A DNA stretch of 64,000 nucleotides from Pseudomonas alliivorans (GCF_017826695.1 NZ_JAFFZW010000013.1:1-64000), one strand, 5' to 3'; counted from the stretch's first letter, positions 35,536-45,466 are shown. Notes: generated by a model from the letters alone, not told the origin. Numbers and translations: made by a program.

Positions 35536-36173
35536 TGAACACGACCGACACCGCCGCGCAGGCTGAAGAACCGATCATCTACGTGATCGACGACGACTTG
35601 TCGGTGCGCACTTCGCTGGAAGACCTGCTCGCCTCGGTCGGGCTGCGCAGCCTGCTGTTCGGCTCCACACAGCAGTTCATGGACACGCCCCGGCCCGATG
35701 CGCCGGGCTGCCTGATCCTGGACATCCGCATGCCGGGCATGAGCGGCCTGGATTTTCAGGAGCAGATGGCGCGCTCGGGCATTTTTCTGCCGGTCATCTT
35801 CATCACCGGGCACGGCGACATTCCCATGTCGGTGCGGGCCATGAAAGCGGGTGCGGTGGAGTTTCTCACCAAGCCGTTTCGCGAGCAGGATCTGCTGGAT
35901 GCCATTCAGCAAGGTCTGGCGCTGGACCGGGTGCGGCGTCAGAACGCAGCGGTTCAGGCTGAGCTGCAGCGCAGGCACGCGAGCCTCAATACGGGCGAGC
36001 AGCAGGTCATGGCGCTGGTGGTCAGCGGCTTGCTGAACAAGCAGATTGCGGCCCGGCTGAACGTCAGCGAAATCACCGTCAAAGTCCGCCGCGGCTCAGT
36101 GATGCGCAAGATGGAGGCCGACTCTCTGGCCGAGCTGGTCAGGTTCGCCGAGCGTTTGCAGACGGGAGACTGA
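35535..36173 (+). CDS. FixJ-family response regulator
   Basis: A 212-aa regulator: receiver with D19–D21, phospho-acceptor D63 (LILDIRMPGMSG), K113 (FLTKPF), then a LuxR/FixJ helix-turn-helix (LNKQIAARLNVSEITVKV). It pairs with the kinase directly before it (ATGA-type overlap). Targets are unknown; the adjacent transporter is a reasonable guess. Confidence 0.87.
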   Translation: MNTTDTAAQAEEPIIYVIDDDLSVRTSLEDLLASVGLRSLLFGSTQQFMDTPRPDAPGCLILDIRMPGMSGLDFQEQMARSGIFLPVIFITGHGDIPMSVRAMKAGAVEFLTKPFREQDLLDAIQQGLALDRVRRQNAAVQAELQRRHASLNTGEQQVMALVVSGLLNKQIAARLNVSEITVKVRRGSVMRKMEADSLAELVRFAERLQTGD

Positions 36174-36183
36174 GCACCTGAAG

Positions 36184-38067
36184 CTAATTCACCAGCTCCG
36201 GCAGCACATAGTTCTTCACGACAAACAGTGAGCCTTCAGTACTCAGGTGCCCCGAATCGATCTGCAGCAGAGAGTCGGTATCCTCGAGCCGCACCAGACA
36301 GGCATCGGCCACACAGAGTTTGTCGATCAACGAGACGAACTGAATATCCGCCGACGCCGCCAGTTGCCGGGTCGCCTGATCCACGGCGATGACGCTCTGG
36401 TCGAGGGCCGGATCGCTGATGTGTGATTCATTCAGCCCCCAGTGGCGGCTGGCGATAACGCTGGGCAGCGACGGACTCCACTGCGGCAGCGGACCGATCA
36501 GCACCACGTGTTTCACGCCATAACCCTTGAGCCGGATCGCAATGCCGTGCCAGTCGGTCTTGTCGTGCCCGTCCTTTTGCGCGATGACCACGATGTCGGG
36601 GCGCAGCGTTTCAATGCTGTGCAGGGCCAGCCTGTTGGAGTAGTCACAGGCGCGGCTGGTGGGTGATGTGCGGCCCTGATGGACACTCAGGCTGGGACGG
36701 CAACTGGCTGATGCGACCTGATAAAACGGCGTGTCTTTGGTCAGCAGGGTGCGCAGACCGAGCGACAGCGCCTGTGCATGCGAGTCGCCCCACAGGAACA
36801 CGCCGCCTTCGCCTTGCTTGCGCGTACACGACTCGTCGATACCCGACTGCCCGCGCTGAGTGAACGCAGAAAACGCATCGCACTTGAGCCAGTAAGGCTC
36901 GTACAGGTTCTGCTGCCGGTTGACGTAGTCCTGAATGAACGAGGCCTTCTCGGACAGACTGATCTCGCGCATTGGCGAGACCATGCCCTGTGTAGCACTC
37001 ACTGCCGCGCCACCGACGAACACCAGACCGACGAACGTACCGAAGGTGGCGAACCTCCAGCGGGCATCCTGGCGCCAGCGGCCTGTCGGCCTTTCAATCA
37101 GGCCGTACGAAGCCAGGCTCAACAGGAAGGCCACGCCCATGCCCAGCAGCACGTTGCCGGTATCGCCCAGCCAGCCGGCGTAGTTCATCAGCACGACCAC
37201 CGGCCAGTGCCAGAGGTAAAGCGAGTACGACAGTTTTCCGGTCCATTGTGACAGCGGGTTGGTGGTCAGCAGCGAGTCCTGTCGGGCAGCAGTGATGACT
37301 GCAAAGGTCCCCAGGACCGGCAACAGCACCAGATAGCCTGGCCACAGGTCCTGTACTGACACGAGCAACAAGCTTGTCAGCATGAGCGCCAGCCCGACGC
37401 CTTCCAGAAGGCGTTTCCGAGCGCTGCGCAGCTTGAAGGGAAACAGGCAGGCCACCCCGCCCAACAGCAACTCCCAGGCCCGCGTCGGCAGCAGATAGAA
37501 CGACGCTTCCGGCCAGCGTACCGAGGCGAACACGCACAGCGCAAAGCCGGTCAGGCTGCCGCCCAGGATCCACCAGCGAAGATTCCTCAGCGCCACGAAG
37601 CGACTGAGCATCAGCAAGGTGATCGGGTACAACAGATAGAACTGCCATTCGACCGACAGCGACCACGTGTGCAGCAGCCATTTTTCATGGGCGTTGGCGG
37701 TGAAGTAACCCGCTTCGCGCCAGTACACGAAATTGGAGACAAACCCCAGGCTGCTCGCGACGTGCGTACCCAATGCGCTGTAGTCCAGCGGTAGCAGGTA
37801 GAACCAGCCCAGCGATAACAAGGCCATGCACATTACCGCCAGTGCCGGAATGATGCGCTGCGCCCGGGAGCGGTAGAACGCGGTCAGGCTGAAGGTGCCG
37901 GTGTGCAAACCACGCAGGATGATGCCCGTGATCAGGTAGCCCGAAATCACGAAAAACACATCCACCCCGGCAAAGCCGCCCGGCAGCCAGGCGGGATGGA
38001 AGTGGAACAGCAGTACAGCGAGAACCGCAATGGCGCGCAGGCCGTTGATGTCTTTTCTGAAGTCCAT
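36184..38067 (-). CDS. OafA/YrhL-type acyltransferase with C-terminal SGNH domain
   Basis: A 627-aa protein: ten or so membrane helices of the acyltransferase-3 fold (starts MDFRKDINGLRAIAVL, with FFVISGYLI) and, from about residue 430, a periplasmic SGNH domain with GDSHAQ and the late D-x-x-H-like DSGHLS. Such enzymes O-acetylate LPS, peptidoglycan or exopolysaccharide. ATG 38067 fits the fold; a frame to 38280 adds 71 unlikely residues. It lies downstream of a PslG-like glycosidase and a Wzy-like protein, so the acceptor is probably that polysaccharide. Confidence 0.85.
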   Translation of the reverse strand: MDFRKDINGLRAIAVLAVLLFHFHPAWLPGGFAGVDVFFVISGYLITGIILRGLHTGTFSLTAFYRSRAQRIIPALAVMCMALLSLGWFYLLPLDYSALGTHVASSLGFVSNFVYWREAGYFTANAHEKWLLHTWSLSVEWQFYLLYPITLLMLSRFVALRNLRWWILGGSLTGFALCVFASVRWPEASFYLLPTRAWELLLGGVACLFPFKLRSARKRLLEGVGLALMLTSLLLVSVQDLWPGYLVLLPVLGTFAVITAARQDSLLTTNPLSQWTGKLSYSLYLWHWPVVVLMNYAGWLGDTGNVLLGMGVAFLLSLASYGLIERPTGRWRQDARWRFATFGTFVGLVFVGGAAVSATQGMVSPMREISLSEKASFIQDYVNRQQNLYEPYWLKCDAFSAFTQRGQSGIDESCTRKQGEGGVFLWGDSHAQALSLGLRTLLTKDTPFYQVASASCRPSLSVHQGRTSPTSRACDYSNRLALHSIETLRPDIVVIAQKDGHDKTDWHGIAIRLKGYGVKHVVLIGPLPQWSPSLPSVIASRHWGLNESHISDPALDQSVIAVDQATRQLAASADIQFVSLIDKLCVADACLVRLEDTDSLLQIDSGHLSTEGSLFVVKNYVLPELVN

Positions 38068-38295
38068 GGGAGAGTGCCGGCCAGTGGATGATCGGGAAGG
38101 TGGGTGCAGGTGGTTGAGCGGCAGGTCCTGCAACGTCTTGCGGCAGTCGCCTCTTATCAAACAATCAACCTGTAAACCCACTGAAGAAACGCGGTTCGTG
38201 GGGCTTGTCCGCGAATACTGCATTCCACGCGCGGAATATTTGTCGGAGGTACTGGCCAAGCCTGATGCTGACTCAGGCATGTCAGCGACCCTTCA

Positions 38296-39624
38296 TTATT
38301 TTTTTCGAGCCATCTGCCCGCCACGACTCTCCGGGTTCAACCGGATGATCTTGGGAAAGTTGATCAGGTTGATCGACGCCGCACACTGGCCGCCTTCACA
38401 GTTCCAGGACTGACGGCTGTTCACTTCTCCGCGTTCGGCATAGGCGGTGTCGATCATCCGCACCGGGCCGTTCGTGTTGCCCTGGCTGATCACCTGCACG
38501 TCCTGCGGCTTACCGATGGCCCAGGCCACCAGCACGCGCTCATCGCCCTTGGTGAAGTGCAACTGATAAAGGTTCTGCTCCAGCGAACTGGCCTGGGCGT
38601 CATACGTGAAATCGCGAACCACCGGCGCGATGGCTTTCATCATGGTGTAAGCGGGTTTGGGCGAGAGGTCCTCGTTGAGCAGACCGAAGTTATGCTCCTG
38701 GTCGTAACGATCCGGGCCATCGTTGTAGAGGTCGAACCACCACATGCCTTTGACGTTGGGAATGGTGCGGGCCAGAAAGTAGATCCGTGCCATGTACAGC
38801 GCCTGGGTTGTTTCACTCTTGCCGCAAGGGCCCTGATGGCTGGGCCAGCCCATCTCCGTCAGGTAGATCGGCACGTCGCGACCGGCCTTGGTGCGGATGT
38901 ATTGCTCGTAGTCGGCCATCCAGCCCACCCAGGCTTCGGGTGTGTTGCCATCGGTTGCCGAACAATGAACGTAGGGATGCACGGACAGACCGTCGACCAG
39001 GTCCAGTGCGCCGCTTTCGATCAGCGGGTCTGCGAAACCGAACCTCATCCCGTCGGGCGTTACCGAGCCTGCCAGAATCTTCGCCTGCGGGCCGATGACA
39101 TTGCGTGTGTTCTTGCGAATCACAGGCACGGTTTTCTGCACCAGCGTCACGTAGTCCAGCGCCAATTGGCGGTCGTCGGAAGCCTCCAGGTCCCACTCGT
39201 TCCAGATTTCGTAGTAGCTGATGCGGTTGCCCAACTGGCGGGTGACGTAATCGACGTAATTCAGAAACGCGCTCATCACCACCGGGTCCCGGGGCTTCTT
39301 GTTGTCGTGAAAGTAGGTGCTGTAACCCAGTATCGCCAGGCGGCTCATGTTCAGCTCGCGGGCGATGGTCAGGTAGTTGCGCCAGTTGTCGGTGATACGT
39401 AACTCATGAGGGTAGGGTGCCGCAGTTGACCAGAACGCATCGTCCTTGACCGAATTGAAGCCGGCCTGGGCGGTCAGGTCCAGCGGTTGTTTGAGCGTGC
39501 GGTTGAAGTTCATCAGGTGCGTCGCGATGCCGACGATAAAGGGCGGTTCGGCCTGAGCCACAGGCATGCCGTTCAGGCAGCCCAGCAGCAGGAGACACGC
39601 GGTATGGCGTAAAGAGCGCTTCAT
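38296..39624 (-). CDS. PslG-like glycoside hydrolase (GH39 type)
   Basis: A 442-aa exported glycosidase, the same length I recall for P. aeruginosa PslG. It has a signal peptide with either an AQA cleavage at about 25 or a weak lipobox LLGC at 13–16. The TIM barrel carries acid/base E143 (EIWNEWD) and nucleophile E257 (YLTEMGWPS), spaced as in clan-A enzymes. PslG trims exopolysaccharide in the periplasm. It is 11 bp after the Wzy-like gene. Confidence 0.75.
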   Translation of the reverse strand: MKRSLRHTACLLLLGCLNGMPVAQAEPPFIVGIATHLMNFNRTLKQPLDLTAQAGFNSVKDDAFWSTAAPYPHELRITDNWRNYLTIARELNMSRLAILGYSTYFHDNKKPRDPVVMSAFLNYVDYVTRQLGNRISYYEIWNEWDLEASDDRQLALDYVTLVQKTVPVIRKNTRNVIGPQAKILAGSVTPDGMRFGFADPLIESGALDLVDGLSVHPYVHCSATDGNTPEAWVGWMADYEQYIRTKAGRDVPIYLTEMGWPSHQGPCGKSETTQALYMARIYFLARTIPNVKGMWWFDLYNDGPDRYDQEHNFGLLNEDLSPKPAYTMMKAIAPVVRDFTYDAQASSLEQNLYQLHFTKGDERVLVAWAIGKPQDVQVISQGNTNGPVRMIDTAYAERGEVNSRQSWNCEGGQCAASINLINFPKIIRLNPESRGGQMARKK

Positions 39625-39634
39625 GGCGGCCTCC

Positions 39635-40936
39635 TCAGCGCAGGTTCGGCAGAGCGGTCAGTTGCAGGTCGGCCGGTCTGGACGTCATGGCCTCCTGCTT
39701 TGCGGTGATGACATAGCCGATGGCCAGACCTGCAAACAGATTGGCCACGGCGACTTCGAACATGTCCGTGGTCCAGCTGATCAGGCACCAGCAGACACTG
39801 ATCGACAGCAACATGCGACCGACCCGGCTTTCGTCCTCGATCAGCTTGAATAGCAGTGGAATCTGCAGGGTGTACAGCAACCCCCCTACCACGCCGAGCA
39901 TCGCCCACAGGTACAGGGCCGAGTTGTCCATGCCGAGGAAAATCTCGGAGCCTTCCACCGGGAAGATGCCCATGGTGCTGCCGACCATGCCGAAGCCTGC
40001 GCCGGTCAGCACCCAGCCTTCGCGGATCAGGGCGTTGATCACGTTGGGCCAGGTGTTGATCAGCCGGTCGTAGAGCGATGCCAGCGAGCTGCCGCTGCTG
40101 CTGACGGTGAGCGCATCGAAGCTCATGACCATGCCCAGCGTTGGCAGCAGCAATCCGATGAACACCACCAGCACGCACAGAATCCGGCAGGTCCAGCTCA
40201 TGCGCTGAATCATCAAAAGGCCCATGGTCAGTGCGAATGCCCCGGCCGGGGCCTTGCTGGTGGTCAGCACAATGGCATAGAGCGCCATCGCACTGAGCAG
40301 CATCATCACCACGCGCGAGCGCAGGAACATGAACAGATACAGGGTGTAGAACGCGATCAGGATCGACAGCACATTGGAAACCCGCGCAAAGCCTGCGACC
40401 CGGTCCACGTCGTCCGCGCTCCACGTGGTGTTGGCACTCAGCTCGGTTTCTCCCACGTTGTAGCTGTAGCCCTTCCACGGCACGGCGGTGAATTTGTCCA
40501 GCGCCACCCCTGCCAGCGAGGCGAGCAGGCAGAAACCGATGGCCCAGCACAGCAGCTTTCTGCGATGGATCAGGTGCTCGCTGCACACCAGGCCGAACAC
40601 CAGCGGGCTCAGCGCGAACAGGCTGAATGCCAGATTGTGCGGACTTGCGCGGTGCAGCATGGCGATCAGCCCGGAAACCGCCCACACGATGACGAAGGTC
40701 CAGAACAGGCGGCCAGCCTTGAAGGTGCGCAGCTCCAGCGCGAACAGCAGGATGCAGGCGACTTTGGGCAGATAGAGAAGGGGGCTGATACCGGCCTTGT
40801 CGAAGTAGAAGCGCAAGGCTCCGGAAAAGGTCTCGACCAGAATCAGGCTGATCGCGACCAGCACGACCACTGTGGATTTATCGAAGGAAATGATCGACGA
40901 CGAATCGCCGGCGCTGTTCGCTGGATTCAGCTCCAT
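39635..40936 (-). CDS. Wzy/O-antigen-ligase-like polysaccharide membrane protein
   Basis: A 433-aa protein with 11–12 hydrophobic helices and one larger periplasmic loop around residues 300–330 (NTWPNVINALIREGWVLTGAGFG), which is the shape of Wzy polymerases and WaaL ligases. It is first in a three-gene minus-strand set with the PslG-like glycosidase and the acyltransferase. No glycosyltransferase, sugar-nucleotide or export gene is nearby, so it probably works with a polysaccharide cluster elsewhere. Confidence 0.7.
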   Translation of the reverse strand: MELNPANSAGDSSSIISFDKSTVVVLVAISLILVETFSGALRFYFDKAGISPLLYLPKVACILLFALELRTFKAGRLFWTFVIVWAVSGLIAMLHRASPHNLAFSLFALSPLVFGLVCSEHLIHRRKLLCWAIGFCLLASLAGVALDKFTAVPWKGYSYNVGETELSANTTWSADDVDRVAGFARVSNVLSILIAFYTLYLFMFLRSRVVMMLLSAMALYAIVLTTSKAPAGAFALTMGLLMIQRMSWTCRILCVLVVFIGLLLPTLGMVMSFDALTVSSSGSSLASLYDRLINTWPNVINALIREGWVLTGAGFGMVGSTMGIFPVEGSEIFLGMDNSALYLWAMLGVVGGLLYTLQIPLLFKLIEDESRVGRMLLSISVCWCLISWTTDMFEVAVANLFAGLAIGYVITAKQEAMTSRPADLQLTALPNLR

Positions 40937-41315
40937 GATGTCTGCCTTCTGGATGGCGTCAGGAAATTCGAACGGACAAAGCTACCGCCCGACGACCGCG
41001 ACGGGCGGGTCGATAGAGGGGGAAGCCTTTGGGGATGAAGAGAAGTCTGGAGCGAATGCTCGCAACGGCATGACAAGACGTATATCAGTCGCAGTTCGGG
41101 AAACTGTCAATTAATTCGTCAGGATTGATGGATTATCCGATGAATGCCGCACCCTTTGGGGTGACGCTCAGCGTCACGGGATGCAGGCCCACGCGGAGCG
41201 ACAGGCACGATCAGCGCACCCGAGATGCCTGATCGTGACTCACTCGTGGAAACGCCGCTCAGGACGCTCCGCGTCGGGTTCGTGCTGTGACGCGGAGCGC
41301 AGGTCTGATCACCGG
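40937..41315. other. Intergenic region with a P. syringae-type repeat
   Basis: There is no gene. Its right half is repeat-like (41157–41304, listed separately). The left half holds the promoter of the polysaccharide set on the minus strand. Confidence 0.45.
41157..41304. repeat. Intergenic GC-rich repeat of P. syringae type
   Basis: The region contains a GTGACGCTCAGCGTCAC hairpin, CACGCGGAGCG, CTCCGCGTC and GTGACGCGGAGCG in alternating orientation. Sequences of this kind recur in P. syringae intergenic DNA. The copy is imperfect. Confidence 0.5.
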
Positions 41316-42935
41316 TCAGGGATATTTGCGACGATCAGGTGCTGGCGGGAAGTACTGGTACAGCCACGTCTCGCTCAGTGTGCGGTCGCCGGTGCGGATG
41401 AACATGCGCATCTCCACCGGGTCTACCGAGTCGCTGTCAGGCACCCAGTCGAAGGTGATCCGGTAACCCTTGATGTCCGGCAGCACGAGGATGTTGAAGT
41501 CCTGCACCTTGCCGTGGGTAACGGTCACGATCGGCTCGATCCCGGTGCCTTCCGGCAGACGATCCAGACCGCCGCCATGGAAGTCCACCGCAAAACGGCG
41601 AGCCCAGGTTTTCGGGTAATGCTCGCCTGGTGCCCAGCCTTCCAGAAAACCGCCCATGCCCGAACGCGTGGCGTGAACCTGCGCCAGCGGCGTGCTCACT
41701 GGCGGCAGCGGGCTCCAGAACAGCTTGTAGCCGTAGTTCATCGAATCGCCAGCCTTGACTGGTGTCTTGGGTGTCCAGAACACCACGATGTTGTCCATCG
41801 TCTCGCCGGTGGTCGGAAGTTCCAGCAGGCTGACTTCACCTTCGCCCCACGGCGTGATCGGCTCGACCCACAGGCTTGGACGGCGGCTGTACCAGACCAC
41901 GGTGTCCTGATAGCTGGAGAACTCGTGATCGCTCTGTACCAGACCAAAACCTTTCGGGTCATTGTCAGAGAAGGCGCTGAACTGCGGTTTGACCGGGTTG
42001 TTCAGCGGGCGGCAGATCCACTCACCGTTGCCACGCCACATCGACAGACGATCCGAGTCGTGAATCTGCGGGTGAATGGTGTCGCACATGCGGCGTTCGT
42101 GGGTGCCGCAGCTAAACATACTGGTCATCGGCGAAACGCCGAGCTGCTGGATGTCTACGCGGGCATTGATGTGCGCGTCGATCTCCATCACCACCTGACC
42201 GGCCTGACAGTCGATGTCGAAGCGATAGGCGCCGGTCGCGCTCGGCGAATCGAGCAGTGCGTAGACCACAAAGCGCGTGGCGTTCTTGTCCGGCGTTTCG
42301 AACCAGAACTTGGTGAAGTCCGGGAATTCTTCCTGACGCTTGGCATAGCTGTCGATGGCCAGACCGCGTGCAGACAGGCCGTACTGCTTGTTGCTGTCGA
42401 CCGCGCGGAAGTAGCTGGCACCCAGGAACGAGACTACGTCGTTGATGGCGATTTCAGGCGCCTTGAACAGCTTGAAGCCGGCAAAGCCCAGATCGCCTTT
42501 CACCAGATTCTTGTCGATGCCGCTGCTTTCGTAGTTGAACAGGTCGTGGCGGAAATGCACCTCGCGCGCCTGCTTGCTCTGCGGGTCGACGCTGTACATG
42601 CGCACGGGCGTCTTGAAGCCCGCGCCGACGTGGAAGAAATGCACGTCCAACTGGCCGTGGACGTCTTTCCACAAGGAGTGTTCCGGGTCGTAGCGAATGG
42701 CATTGAATTGCTGTGGCGTCAGGTTCGCCAGCACGGGTGGCAACACCTGCTTGGTGCTCACATAACCTTTGCCAGCCAGCTTCTTCGCGTGAGCTTGCAA
42801 CTCTGCAAAATCGAAGTGCTCGATTTCACCATCAGCTGCTGCCGCCAGTGCGCGTGCAGCAAAAAGCCCTGAAGCCGACACGCTGCTATAAGCGGCCAAC
42901 GCCATGGAAGCTTTCAGGAGATTCCTGCGATTCAT
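41316..42935 (-). CDS. opgD: Glucan biosynthesis protein D
   Basis: A 539-aa periplasmic OpgD/MdoD homologue. A twin-arginine signal (MNRRNLLKASMALAA, cut after ARALA near 31) is followed by the OpgG/D fold; recognisable parts are RYDPEHSLWKD and the C-terminal MRMFIRTGDRTLSETWLYQY. It shapes osmoregulated periplasmic glucans, which matter for osmotic adaptation and plant infection. ATG 42935 directly precedes the Tat motif. The gene is monocistronic here. Confidence 0.92.
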   Translation of the reverse strand: MNRRNLLKASMALAAYSSVSASGLFAARALAAAADGEIEHFDFAELQAHAKKLAGKGYVSTKQVLPPVLANLTPQQFNAIRYDPEHSLWKDVHGQLDVHFFHVGAGFKTPVRMYSVDPQSKQAREVHFRHDLFNYESSGIDKNLVKGDLGFAGFKLFKAPEIAINDVVSFLGASYFRAVDSNKQYGLSARGLAIDSYAKRQEEFPDFTKFWFETPDKNATRFVVYALLDSPSATGAYRFDIDCQAGQVVMEIDAHINARVDIQQLGVSPMTSMFSCGTHERRMCDTIHPQIHDSDRLSMWRGNGEWICRPLNNPVKPQFSAFSDNDPKGFGLVQSDHEFSSYQDTVVWYSRRPSLWVEPITPWGEGEVSLLELPTTGETMDNIVVFWTPKTPVKAGDSMNYGYKLFWSPLPPVSTPLAQVHATRSGMGGFLEGWAPGEHYPKTWARRFAVDFHGGGLDRLPEGTGIEPIVTVTHGKVQDFNILVLPDIKGYRITFDWVPDSDSVDPVEMRMFIRTGDRTLSETWLYQYFPPAPDRRKYP

Positions 42936-43345
42936 AAGGGTGAAGCCTCTAGGTAATTCTGTGCGTCCTGCACAAAAAATGGCGCGCCAACGACTCCTTG
43001 CCGAACGCAAACTACCCACAACAGATAACAAAGACGAGATCCGGTTCGGAAATAGGCCGAAAAAAAACGCCGCTCATGCTGAATGAAAACGGCGTCGGGG
43101 GCATAAAACGGACGATTTTGAGGTTCGTATCGGTCGACCCGTTACGCTCATCGCCGCTTGGCGCAAGGCCTGCAAGCGAGTCGGGTGCCGACGGCAGGTC
43201 AACGGAATGTTTTTGCAGAGCGCCGAGCGCGTAGTGGCTATGCAATATTCAGCAATCATTTCGTTGACCGGCGGAACGGTCAGACACGCGCCAAAAGTCG
43301 GATGGCGCGCTTATTGATCAGCCGCCAACGGCTGCGCAAGCGGCC
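42936..43345. other. Intergenic region without a supported gene
   Basis: 410 bp between opgD and the lipid operon. I see no coding sequence; it has to contain the opgD promoter and the end of the lipid operon. No clean terminator is visible. Confidence 0.4.
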
Positions 43346-44275
43346 TCATGTCCACCAGTAACGCACCAGATGGAAGAAAATCGGCGCGGCGAAACACACC
43401 GAGTCCAGTCGGTCGAGCATGCCGCCGTGGCCCTCGATCATGTGGCCCCAGTCCTTCACGCCACGGTCGCGTTTGATGGCCGACATCACGATGCCGCCCG
43501 CGAAACCCAGCAGGTTGATCAGCAGTGCGATCAGCGCCGACTGCCACGGGTTGAACGGCGTGATCCAGAACAGCGCGCCGCCGATCAGCGAGGCCAGGAC
43601 GATGCCGCCGACGAAGCCTTCGACCGTCTTGGATGGCGACAGGTTAGGCGCGATCTTGCGTTTGCCGAACAGCTTGCCGCACACGTACTGCAGCACGTCC
43701 GATATCTGCACCACGATCACCAGATAAGCGATCAGCAGCAGGTTGCGGCCTTCGTAACCGGCGATTTCGAGGGTCAGCAGTGCGGGCACGTAGGACACGC
43801 AGAACACCGCGATCATCAAGCCCCACTGCACTTTCGAGGCGCGCTCCAGGAAGTGTTTGCTGTCGCCACCGAGCGAGGCAAGGATCGGCAGCAGCAGGAA
43901 CACGTAGACCGGAATGAAGATCGAGAACAACCCGTACCAGTTCATGGCGATCAGCACGTACTGCAACGGCAGCGCCAGATAGAACGCGGCCACCAGTGCC
44001 GGATAGTCGCTGCGCCGGGTGGGCGTCAAGGTCAGAAATTCGCGCAAGGCGTAGAACGACACCGCATAGAACAACAGGATGACCGCACCCTGGCCCAGCC
44101 AGAAGGCAATGCCGATCACCAGCACCATGACCCACCACGCGTTGATCCGCGCGTTCAGGTTGTCGATGACCGAATTCGGTCCGCCTGCGCGGCGCTTGAG
44201 TACATAACCGATCAGCGAGGCCAGCAGCAGAACGGTGCCGATGCCCATGAACAGCAGTTGAGTCTGGTTATCCAT
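43346..44275 (-). CDS. ynbB: CdsA-family phosphatidate cytidylyltransferase (YnbB-like)
   Basis: A 309-aa membrane enzyme with about eight helices and the CDP-diglyceride synthase signature IKRDRGVKDWG…GHGGMLDRLDS (269–293). It makes CDP-diacylglycerol from phosphatidate and CTP. It is the last gene of the minus-strand lipid operon, whose gene set (CDP-alcohol transferase, hydrolase–methyltransferase, PAP2/tyrosine phosphatase, CdsA paralogue) matches E. coli ynbABCD. It is a paralogue and not the housekeeping cdsA, which lies with dxr/uppS. The start overlaps the PlsC gene stop. Confidence 0.83.
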   Translation of the reverse strand: MDNQTQLLFMGIGTVLLLASLIGYVLKRRAGGPNSVIDNLNARINAWWVMVLVIGIAFWLGQGAVILLFYAVSFYALREFLTLTPTRRSDYPALVAAFYLALPLQYVLIAMNWYGLFSIFIPVYVFLLLPILASLGGDSKHFLERASKVQWGLMIAVFCVSYVPALLTLEIAGYEGRNLLLIAYLVIVVQISDVLQYVCGKLFGKRKIAPNLSPSKTVEGFVGGIVLASLIGGALFWITPFNPWQSALIALLINLLGFAGGIVMSAIKRDRGVKDWGHMIEGHGGMLDRLDSVCFAAPIFFHLVRYWWT

Positions 44276-44895
44276 TACAGCGGCTCCGGTGCCAGGGCCA
44301 GCAGTGCTTCACGACTGCGGGCGAGAAATTGCTCTTTGCTCTCTTCACTGTCCAGCCGCAACGGCGCGCCGAAGCTGGTTGTGCATAACAATGGCAGCGG
44401 CAGCATTCGGCCTTTGGGCATGACCCGATTCAGATTGGATATCCACACCGGCACCAAGTCCACCTGGGGATAACTTTTCGCCAGGTGATACAGCCCGCTT
44501 TTGAATGGCAGCAGGCCTTCATCCGGGTTGCGCGTACCTTCTGGAAACAGGATCAGCGAATCGCCGTTTTCCAGCGCTTCAAGCATGGGTTGCAACGGAT
44601 TGCTGTTTGGCGTACTGCGCGTACGGTCCACCAGCACGCCGTTGAACACACGGTTGATGATGTAGCGGCGCAACGGGCTGGACTGCCAGTAATCAGCACC
44701 GGCGACTGGCCGAGCGGTCTTGCGCAGGGCGGGCGGCAGCGAGGCCCAGAGCAGCACGAAGTCGCCGTGGCTGCTGTGATTGGCAAAGTAGATCCGCTGC
44801 CGGGGCTCGGGTGTACAGCCCAGCCACAGGCTGCGAGCGCCGGTAATGCTGCGCGCACCGGCAGTGATGATCGTGGCGACCAGAGGTTCGAACAT
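44275..44895 (-). CDS. PlsC-family 1-acylglycerol-3-phosphate acyltransferase
   Basis: A 206-aa acyltransferase with the HX4D motif (NHSSHGD) near residues 40–46 and the second motif FPEGTRN at about 118–124. It would acylate lysophosphatidate, or a variant acceptor, at the inner membrane. Its position between a small membrane protein and the CdsA paralogue makes a substrate-producing step for that enzyme likely. E. coli ynbABCD has no such gene, so the operon is extended here. Confidence 0.83.
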   Translation of the reverse strand: MFEPLVATIITAGARSITGARSLWLGCTPEPRQRIYFANHSSHGDFVLLWASLPPALRKTARPVAGADYWQSSPLRRYIINRVFNGVLVDRTRSTPNSNPLQPMLEALENGDSLILFPEGTRNPDEGLLPFKSGLYHLAKSYPQVDLVPVWISNLNRVMPKGRMLPLPLLCTTSFGAPLRLDSEESKEQFLARSREALLALAPEPL

Positions 44896-44903
44896 GACAA
44901 TTC

Positions 44904-45359
44904 CTATTGAGCGAAGGACAGCCAGGGAAAGATGAAGATGATGCCCAGCAGCCAGAGCAACTGCAGCACGATGTAGCGCACCTGCAGACGCAACTGCCGA
45001 AGCGCACCCTGAGTACGCAGCGCCCAGTTGCGGCCGCCTTTCTCGGCAGGCTGCAGCTTGAGATCAGCCAGGACTTGATCGAGCTCTTGAGTACGGTCAC
45101 TCAACTGGCTGGGACGGTCAGCCATGTGCTGGAACAGATCGGCATCGAACGCAACCCGGAACGCCTGGGACTTTGCCAGCGCCCCGGTCAGGACCATGCA
45201 CGCCACTAGCACCATCATCAGAAGGCTTGCAGAACCTATCCACAGCTGCACCAGGCCAAACAGCAGGCTCAGCAGCAAAAGCCCTGTGGATAAATAATCC
45301 AGCGACTTGCCGCGCCGAAGCAGCGCGGCCACCACGTGCAACTGCATTTCCAATGACAT
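44904..45359 (-). CDS. Membrane protein of unknown function in the lipid operon
   Basis: A 151-aa protein with two N-terminal hydrophobic helices (about 23–60), a charged middle and a C-terminal hydrophobic segment (YIVLQLLWLLGIIFIF). AGGAGT lies eight bases before ATG 45359. It ends 8 bp before the PlsC gene. No family recognised; it may scaffold the lipid enzymes. Confidence 0.7.
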   Translation of the reverse strand: MSLEMQLHVVAALLRRGKSLDYLSTGLLLLSLLFGLVQLWIGSASLLMMVLVACMVLTGALAKSQAFRVAFDADLFQHMADRPSQLSDRTQELDQVLADLKLQPAEKGGRNWALRTQGALRQLRLQVRYIVLQLLWLLGIIFIFPWLSFAQ

Positions 45360-45466
45360 GAACGAGCACTCCTGTGGATAAATTGTTTCAGTAACGACTT
45401 GCGAACGCTGACCGTGGCAAGCCTCACCATGGCGTCAATGCAGCGCTGTCATGGGGCAAACACCGG

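Noticed and set aside
41181..42872. A 563-codon plus-strand open frame over opgD
   Set aside because: It is antisense to a strongly supported opgD; the composition is not protein-like.
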